From: Alphaproteobacteria bacterium
Lineage (GTDB): Bacteria > Pseudomonadota > Alphaproteobacteria > CACIAM-22H2
Reading direction: 5' to 3'
Assembly (NCBI GenBank): GCA_947500965.1
Contig: CANMWW010000126.1
Location: 1-6,664, forward strand
DNA: 6,664 nucleotides
This document shows positions 4,594 through 6,664 of this stretch, piece by piece. The notes beneath the pieces were generated by a model. It was given only the letters and a program-made list of their open reading frames with translations, did no database searches and was not told where the DNA came from. The translations under genes and the position numbers were made by a program. Position 1 is the first letter of the stretch; each line of letters starts with the position of its first letter.

Positions 4594-5706
4594 ATGGCCG
4601 ACACCCCGCAGGACGGGCTGCAAGTCACCCCGCTGAACGCGCTGCACCGCGAGCTCGGCGCGAAGATGGTTCCCTTCGCTGGCTACGACATGCCCGTCCA
4701 GTACCCGGCCGGCATCCTCGCCGAGCACAACCACGCGCGCGCCGCGGCCGGGCTCTTCGACGTCTCGCACATGGGCCAGGTCCGGCTCGAGGGCGCGGGC
4801 GCGGCGGCCGCGCTCGAGACGCTGGTCCCCGCGGACATCGCCAATCTCGGCGTCGGCAGGACCCGCTACACGCAGTTCACGTCCGAGGATGGCGGCATCC
4901 TCGACGACCTCATGGTCACCAATCGCGGCGACCATCTCTTCCTCGTCGTCAACGCCGCCTGCAAGGCGCAGGACCTCGCGCACATGCGCGCGCGGCTCGG
5001 CGGCATCGCCGTCGTCGAGCTCGCCGATCGCGCGCTCCTCGCGCTGCAGGGGCCGGCGGCCGCCGCTGTCGTCGCGCGGATGGCGCCGGAGACCGCGGCG
5101 ATGAAGTTCATGACCTTCGGCACCGCGCGGCTGGGCGGCATCGAGTGCTGGCTGACGCGCTCCGGCTACACCGGCGAGGACGGCTTCGAGATCTCCGTGC
5201 CCGCGGCCGGCGCCGAGCGCCTCGCGCGTCTCCTGCTCGCAGAGCCCGAGGTGAAGCCGGTCGGCCTCGGCGCGCGCGACTCGCTCCGCCTCGAGGCGGG
5301 GCTCTGCCTCTACGGCCACGACATCGACGCCACGACGTCCCCGATCGAGGCGGACCTCGCCTGGTCGATCCAGAAGCGCCGCCGCGAAGGCGGCGGCTTC
5401 CCGGGCGCCGCGCGCATCCAGGCGGAGCTCGCGAAGGGCCCGTCGCGCCGTCGCGTGGGCATCCTGCCCGACGGCAAGGCGCCCGCGCGCGAGCATACCG
5501 AGGTCACCGACATGGCCGGGCGGCGCATCGGCGAGGTGACCTCCGGCGGCTTCGGCCCCAGCGTCGGCGGGCCGGTCGCCATGGGCTACGTGGAGGCGGC
5601 GCATGCCGCCCCGGGCACGAAGGTGCAGCTCGTCGTGCGCGGCGTGCCGCGCCCGGCGACCATCGCCACGATGCCATTCGCGCCGCATCGCTACTTCCGC
5701 GGCTGA
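4594..5706 (+). CDS. gcvT: Glycine cleavage system T-protein (aminomethyltransferase)
   Basis: A 370-residue protein, normal for GcvT. It takes the aminomethyl group from the lipoyl arm of H-protein, releases ammonia and makes 5,10-methylene-tetrahydrofolate. Landmarks in order: PLNALHRELGAKMVPFAGYDMPVQYP (13-38), LFDVSHMGQ (54-62), the YTQFTSEDGGILDDLMV segment (92-108) with Asp104/Asp105 at the place of the catalytic folate-binding aspartate, RSGYTGEDGFEI (189-200), GLGARDSLRLEAGLCLYGHDID (224-245), and the C-terminal barrel with GEVTSGGFGPSVGGPVAMGYV (313-333). The frame is open upstream through part of the riboswitch, but the GGAGG at 4582-4586 and the family N-terminus fix the ATG used here. 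It is the first gene of the operon and is controlled by the glycine riboswitch in its leader. gcvH follows 32 bases after its stop. Confidence 0.97.
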   Translation: MADTPQDGLQVTPLNALHRELGAKMVPFAGYDMPVQYPAGILAEHNHARAAAGLFDVSHMGQVRLEGAGAAAALETLVPADIANLGVGRTRYTQFTSEDGGILDDLMVTNRGDHLFLVVNAACKAQDLAHMRARLGGIAVVELADRALLALQGPAAAAVVARMAPETAAMKFMTFGTARLGGIECWLTRSGYTGEDGFEISVPAAGAERLARLLLAEPEVKPVGLGARDSLRLEAGLCLYGHDIDATTSPIEADLAWSIQKRRREGGGFPGAARIQAELAKGPSRRRVGILPDGKAPAREHTEVTDMAGRRIGEVTSGGFGPSVGGPVAMGYVEAAHAAPGTKVQLVVRGVPRPATIATMPFAPHRYFRG

Positions 5707-5738
5707 TCTTCGGGGAACGAGAGAGAGGGAGAGGAACG

Positions 5739-6116
<378 letters not shown>

Positions 6117-6130
6117 GGAGGATCGCGGCG

Positions 6131-6664
6131 ATGCGCTACCTGCCCCATACCGACGCCGCGCGCCGCGAGATGCTCGCGGCGATCGGCTCGCCCTCCGTCG
6201 ACGCGCTGTTCCGCGACGTGCCGGCCTCCGCGCGGCTCGACGGGCCGATCGCGGGACTGCCCACGACGAAGGGCGAGCTCGAGGTCGAGCGCCACATGGC
6301 CGCGCTGGCCGCCAGGAGCCGCCCCGCCGGCACCATGGCGAGCTTCATCGGCGCGGGCGCCTATCGCCACCACGTTCCGTCCTGCGTCGACCACCTCGTG
6401 CAGCGCGGCGAGTTCCTGACCTCCTACACGCCCTACCAGCCGGAGGTGAGCCAGGGGACGCTGCAGTACCTCTTCGAGTTCCAGACCCAGGTGGCGATGG
6501 TCACCGGCATGGATGTCGCGAACGCCTCGATGTACGACGGCGCCACCTCGACCGTGGAGGCCGTGATGATGGCCAACCGCGTGACGAAGCGCGGCAAGGC
6601 CGTGATCTCCGGCGGGCTGCATCCGCACTACCGCGCGGTCGTGGAGACGCATGCGCGCTTCGGC
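6131..6664 (+). CDS. gcvPA: Glycine dehydrogenase (decarboxylating) subunit 1, 5' part
   Basis: The first 178 codons, open to the right edge with no stop. It starts MRYLPHTDAARREMLAAIG and contains FIGAGAYRHHVP (72-83), TSYTPYQPEVSQGTLQYLFEFQT (97-119) and NASMYDGATS (131-140), all diagnostic of the N-terminal half of P-protein. The short N-terminus beginning directly at YLPHTDAxRxEML is the form found in split P-proteins (GcvPA), not in the fused ~950-residue GcvP, whose start is longer. With GcvPB, which holds the PLP lysine, it decarboxylates glycine and loads the aminomethyl group onto the H-protein lipoyl arm. The ATG has GAGGAGG (6115-6121) nine bases upstream, overlapping the gcvH stop; the gap is 14 bases. 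A full-length GcvPA is usually around 450 residues, so most of the gene lies outside. Confidence 0.95.
   Translation, partial: MRYLPHTDAARREMLAAIGSPSVDALFRDVPASARLDGPIAGLPTTKGELEVERHMAALAARSRPAGTMASFIGAGAYRHHVPSCVDHLVQRGEFLTSYTPYQPEVSQGTLQYLFEFQTQVAMVTGMDVANASMYDGATSTVEAVMMANRVTKRGKAVISGGLHPHYRAVVETHARFG

Overview
The window is very GC-rich chromosomal DNA, with codon third positions almost all G or C. It most likely comes from an alphaproteobacterium of the Rhodospirillales or a close relative. Four things point that way: the neighbouring ispH, thrB and rnhA; a homoserine kinase of the APH-fold type; a glycine-cleavage operon whose P-protein is split (gcvPA present); and a promoter of the form TTGACT-N16-TAGATT, familiar from this class. 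This is inference from gene content and base composition, not a database match.

The left half (1-3323) is a minus-strand run read right to left. It holds ispH (last step of the MEP isoprenoid pathway), thrB (homoserine kinase), a secreted SIMPL/DUF541 protein, rnhA (RNase HI) and the first 36 codons of a probable FAD-dependent oxidoreductase. Gaps are small (7 bp ispH-thrB, 91 bp thrB-SIMPL), and the last two junctions are 4-base ATGA overlaps, so the run is probably one operon with translational coupling. The SIMPL gene between thrB and rnhA is the least expected member.

The middle (3324-3470) is a divergent intergenic region with candidate promoters for ispH (minus) and for a small plus-strand pair. 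That pair is a double-CDGSH iron-sulfur protein and an overlapping lipoprotein of unknown function.

The right half (4256-6664) is the glycine-cleavage operon. A good sigma70-type promoter sits about 10 bases before a tandem glycine riboswitch (two aptamers, 4299-4412 and 4423-4526). A short expression platform follows, then gcvT, gcvH and the 5' part of gcvPA. Excess glycine is sensed by the leader RNA, and the encoded T, H and P proteins oxidise glycine to CO2, ammonia and methylene-tetrahydrofolate. gcvPA runs off the right edge; gcvPB is expected next.

Most of the window is housekeeping and I found no convincing evidence of a new defence, mobile or biosynthetic system. The points most worth a second look are the divergent core of the second riboswitch aptamer, competing helices around the gcvT ribosome-binding site, the embedded start of the lipoprotein gene, and the SIMPL insertion.
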